DNA of 35,438 nucleotides, from positions 1-35,438 of the forward strand of contig SVKA01000019.1 of the NCBI GenBank assembly GCA_015068725.1. Reading direction: 5' to 3'. Shown in pieces: positions 33,105-35,438 of this stretch. The translations under genes and the position numbers were made by a program. The notes under the pieces are model-generated. The model was not told the DNA's origin. It ran no database searches and saw only the letters and a list, made by a program, of their open reading frames with translations. Position 1 is the stretch's first letter. Every line of letters starts with the position of its first letter. Origin of the DNA: Oscillospiraceae bacterium. GTDB lineage: Bacteria > Bacillota > Clostridia > UBA1381 > UMGS1253.

Positions 33105-34178
33105 ATGTCAAAACAATCATATTTAAAAGGGCGTCTTTCACAGATGCCCGATTTTGTATTTTCATATATTCAAAGCTACTATGACGGTGAAAGCGTTAAT
33201 ACGCAGATTGCGTACAGCATAGACATCAAGATATTTTTTGATTTTTTGCGCATATACCGCTTTACCAAAATTGAAAAAAATGAGGATTTTACGCCCGAAA
33301 TACTCGACAGTGTAACGGCAGATGATTTATTAAATTTCAAGGCATATCTTCGTGAGTATGAGCTTCGCACAGTAGATGCCGAGGGGCGTGAAAGGATACG
33401 CACGGTTACGAATTCAAACTATGGAATAAACCGAAAGCTGTCTGCAATACGCGGGCTGTATTCGTATTTGTATAAAACAGATAAAATATCGCAGAATATT
33501 ACAGACAAAATTACGTTTACAAACATCAAGCATCGTATGAAAAAACCGCTCACCACACAGGAAACGGTGAAAATCCTTGACGTGATATTTAACGGCGAAA
33601 AGTATTATACGGGGCGCGACCTTACTGAATACACAAAGCGCAAAATGCGTGATATCGCTATTTTTACTACATATCTTGGTACTGGCGTGCGTGTAAGCGA
33701 GCTTGTAAATTTAAATATTGAGGATTTAAGCTTTGAAACGTCGTCGTTTATAGTAACAAGAAAGGGTGGCGAGCAGCAGGAAATCTTTATGCCGCCACAG
33801 GTGGAGCAGGAGCTTTTAGCATATCTTGATGAGCGGATGAAGATAGATGCCACAGATAAAAATGCGCTTTTTATAAGCCGAAACGGAACTCGTATGACTA
33901 TTGGTGCGGTTGAGAAAAACTTGAAGCGCTATTGTCTTACGGTTGGCATTACAAGCAGCGACAAGACAAGACCTCACGCACTTAGACGAACATTTGCGTG
34001 CCGTATGCTCGAAGATGGCGTTGATATAAAAATGGTTGCCGAGCTTATGGGACACAAAAATATCGAGGTTACACATAAATTTTATGCTCAGTATTCAAAC
34101 CGCGCAAGAAAAGAGGTTATGCAGGGCTTTTCAATTATAAAAGCATCAGATGATGAAACAGACGGAGGTGCACTGTGA
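33105..34178 (+). CDS. Tyrosine recombinase/integrase (XerC/D-like)
   Basis: The 357-residue product has an N-terminal SAM-like core-binding domain (to about 140) and a complete catalytic domain: R196 in TGVRVSEL, K220 in RKGGEQ, H291-x-x-R294 in HALRR, H317 in MGHKN and the nucleophile Y327 in HKFYAQYS. The set R-K-HxxR-H-Y is intact. Length is somewhat above XerC/XerD (about 300), with a 15-residue extension at each end. Its neighbours are metabolic and transport genes and no att sites or phage genes are seen, so a Xer-like housekeeping role is more likely than an integrase. It overlaps the next gene by 4 bases (GTGA). The ATG follows ATAGGATGG. Confidence 0.88.
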   Translation: MSKQSYLKGRLSQMPDFVFSYIQSYYDGESVNTQIAYSIDIKIFFDFLRIYRFTKIEKNEDFTPEILDSVTADDLLNFKAYLREYELRTVDAEGRERIRTVTNSNYGINRKLSAIRGLYSYLYKTDKISQNITDKITFTNIKHRMKKPLTTQETVKILDVIFNGEKYYTGRDLTEYTKRKMRDIAIFTTYLGTGVRVSELVNLNIEDLSFETSSFIVTRKGGEQQEIFMPPQVEQELLAYLDERMKIDATDKNALFISRNGTRMTIGAVEKNLKRYCLTVGITSSDKTRPHALRRTFACRMLEDGVDIKMVAELMGHKNIEVTHKFYAQYSNRARKEVMQGFSIIKASDDETDGGAL

Positions 34179-34732
34179 AAACAAAATTAGGGCTTTATTT
34201 TAAGCTTTTTATATCGACATTTGTATTAAGCGCGTTTACATTTGGCGGAGGATATGTAATCGTTCCTCTTATGCGTAAAAAATTTGTGGATAAATACGGC
34301 TGGATTGAGGAAGAGGAAATGCTCGATTTGGTTGCAATATCACAGTCTTGCCCCGGTGCAATCGCAGTAAACGCATCTGTGCTTGTTGGATATAGAGTTG
34401 CAGGTGTGTTTGGCTCGTTCTTATGCGTTTTGGGAACGGCGCTTCCGCCGCTAATTATACTTTCGGTTATATCTTTTTTTTATGATGCATTTCGCTCAAA
34501 CGTATATGTAGGATATGCGCTACGTGGTATGCAGGCGGGTGTTGCAGCTGTTATTGCAGACGTTGTATATGGTATGGCAAAAAACATTGTAAAAAACAAA
34601 AAAGTCATACAAATTCTGGTTATGATAGCTGCGTTTGTAGCGGCGTATTTCTTTGATATAAGCGTAATGCTTATACTTGTTATATGCGCTGCGCTTGGAC
34701 TTGTGTTTGGAAGGGGGAAGACAAAACAATGA
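34175..34732 (+). CDS. ChrA-type (chromate transporter family) protein, first half
   Basis: ChrA-family proteins move chromate or unknown anions. This 185-residue protein is one of the short single-domain forms, which work as pairs. It has about six membrane segments and the family motifs FTFGGGYVIVPLM near residue 22 and SQSCPGAIAVNASVLVGYR. The start is GTG 34175, after GACGGAGG and overlapping the recombinase stop. It overlaps the second half by 4 bases (ATGA). Real substrate is unknown; chromate resistance should not be assumed. Confidence 0.9.
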   Translation: MKTKLGLYFKLFISTFVLSAFTFGGGYVIVPLMRKKFVDKYGWIEEEEMLDLVAISQSCPGAIAVNASVLVGYRVAGVFGSFLCVLGTALPPLIILSVISFFYDAFRSNVYVGYALRGMQAGVAAVIADVVYGMAKNIVKNKKVIQILVMIAAFVAAYFFDISVMLILVICAALGLVFGRGKTKQ

Positions 34733-35313
34733 TTTATCTTCAGCTTTTCTATAACTTTTGCAAAATAGGACTTTTCAGCATCGGCGGAGGCTATGCGGTG
34801 CTCCCTTTGATGCAGCAGGTCATAGTTGATAAAATGGGCTGGATAACTATGGAGCAGTTTTCGGATGTCATTACGATTTCACAGATGACGCCGGGTCCAA
34901 TTGCACTAAATGCCGCGTCATTTGTTGGAATACAAGTGGCGGGAGCTATGGGCACTGTGCAGGGAATACTCGGCGCAGCCATAGCAACGGCAGGGTGCAT
35001 ATTTCCATCATTTGTAATCGTGCTTTTTGTTGCATATATGTACTACAAATACCGCTCGCTTTCGGTTATCGACGGACTTTTGTATGGCATACGTCCCGCA
35101 GTAGTGTCGCTTATTGCGTCGGCGGGTGTAGGCATAGTTATAATGGCACTTTTTACGGATTCGGTAATATCGTTTAAATCACTTGATTATGTAGCGGTAG
35201 CGCTTTTTGCGGTTTCGCTTGCGCTGTTTAGGATATTTAAAAAAAAGCTCAACCCAATATATGTAATACTTGCATCGGGACTTGCGGGCATTGTGGTGTA
35301 TAGCTTGATATAA
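34729..35313 (+). CDS. ChrA-type (chromate transporter family) protein, second half
   Basis: The 194-residue partner of the previous gene, with the same motifs: FSIGGGYAVLPLMQQ and ISQMTPGPIALNAASFVGIQ, and six membrane segments. In short-chain ChrA pairs the two proteins insert in opposite orientation and form a heterodimer. The ATG at 34729 follows GGGGGAAG and overlaps the upstream stop; the longer open frame back to 34684 lies inside the first gene. Confidence 0.9.
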   Translation: MIYLQLFYNFCKIGLFSIGGGYAVLPLMQQVIVDKMGWITMEQFSDVITISQMTPGPIALNAASFVGIQVAGAMGTVQGILGAAIATAGCIFPSFVIVLFVAYMYYKYRSLSVIDGLLYGIRPAVVSLIASAGVGIVIMALFTDSVISFKSLDYVAVALFAVSLALFRIFKKKLNPIYVILASGLAGIVVYSLI

Positions 35314-35335
35314 CACATTGAAAGGATAAACTTTT

Positions 35336-35438
35336 ATGATACAGGACTTACATTCGCATACTTACTATTCATATTGCGGACAGGATTCTCCCGAGGCGGT
35401 TATACAAAACGCCATAAAAAACGATATAGAGCTTGTAG
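35336..35438 (+). CDS. PHP-domain protein, histidinol-phosphatase-like, cut by window end
   Basis: Only 34 codons are present. The start MIQDLHSHTYYSYCGQDSPE contains the first metal-binding motif of PHP domains (D-L-H-x-H) and resembles HisJ/HisK histidinol-phosphatase starts, where DLHTHT is followed by a conserved S and C/D-G. PHP phosphoesterases have other substrates, so the call is to the fold only. The ATG follows AAAGGAT, 22 bases after the transporter pair. Confidence 0.65.
   Translation, partial: MIQDLHSHTYYSYCGQDSPEAVIQNAIKNDIELV

Noticed and set aside
33105-34178. Prophage or integrative element boundary at the tyrosine recombinase
   Set aside because: No tRNA, direct repeats, phage or transfer genes are present and base use matches the neighbours.
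1-35438. CRISPR arrays, insertion sequences and tRNA genes
   Set aside because: I looked for regularly spaced repeats, transposase motifs with terminal inverted repeats and tRNA-like cloverleaf segments and found none.

Overview
The window looks like chromosome from an endospore-forming, low-GC Gram-positive bacterium, most likely a member of the Clostridia. The evidence is a spoIIGA-sigE-sigG sporulation cluster, PyrR-type attenuation of a pyr operon, a TPP riboswitch on an ECF-type thiamine transporter gene, a NAD-type PyrD/PyrK pair, an archaeal-type phosphoglycerate mutase, frequent TTG starts with GGAGG ribosome binding sites, and sigma-A promoters with 17-bp spacers. I cannot name the genus. 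I see no insertion sequence, prophage, CRISPR array or tRNA.

Layout. 1-1800 (minus): a two-gene unit with an uncharacterised toxin-like protein and a downstream membrane-anchored protein cut by the window edge, with a near-consensus LexA box in its leader. 1880-7606 (plus): pyrR-pyrB-pyrC-pyrF-pyrK-pyrD behind a PyrR attenuator; pyrE, carA and carB are absent. 7617-8442 (minus): thiT with its TPP riboswitch and terminator. 8468-9295: a PqqD-like RRE protein and an S26-type peptidase, with no RiPP precursor seen. 9329-9733: a YneA-like SOS cell-division inhibitor with three LexA-like boxes. 9810-10589 (minus): nagB. 10625-12272: an FAD oxidoreductase and a DUF1292-like protein. 12306-12575: a probable 6S RNA gene. 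12605-14887: an MFS transporter and a methyltransferase. 15006-17140: rsmD, coaD, a coiled-coil protein and tspO. 17171-20912: ylxM-ffh-rpsP-khpA-rimM-trmD. 21039-23620: spoIIGA-sigE-sigG. 23592-29941 (minus): apgM-metG-alaS-hinT, which reads as one operon. 30006-35438 (plus): HisD-like, HisB-like, a HAD hydrolase split by a frameshift, a tyrosine recombinase, a split ChrA-type transporter pair and the start of a PHP-domain gene.

How the parts fit. Most of the window is core metabolism and information processing with readable regulation: PyrR attenuation for UMP synthesis, TPP sensing for thiamine uptake, LexA for DNA damage, and sporulation sigma factors. Two places stand out. One is the LexA-marked toxin-like/membrane-protein pair at the left edge, which has the logic of an SOS-induced bacteriocin with immunity. 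The other is the HisD-like/HisB-like pair near the right end: both proteins keep the fold signatures but have altered metal-site residues, and the HAD phosphatase gene beside them needs only one base restored to read through. This looks like a repurposed offshoot of histidine biosynthesis rather than the pathway itself.
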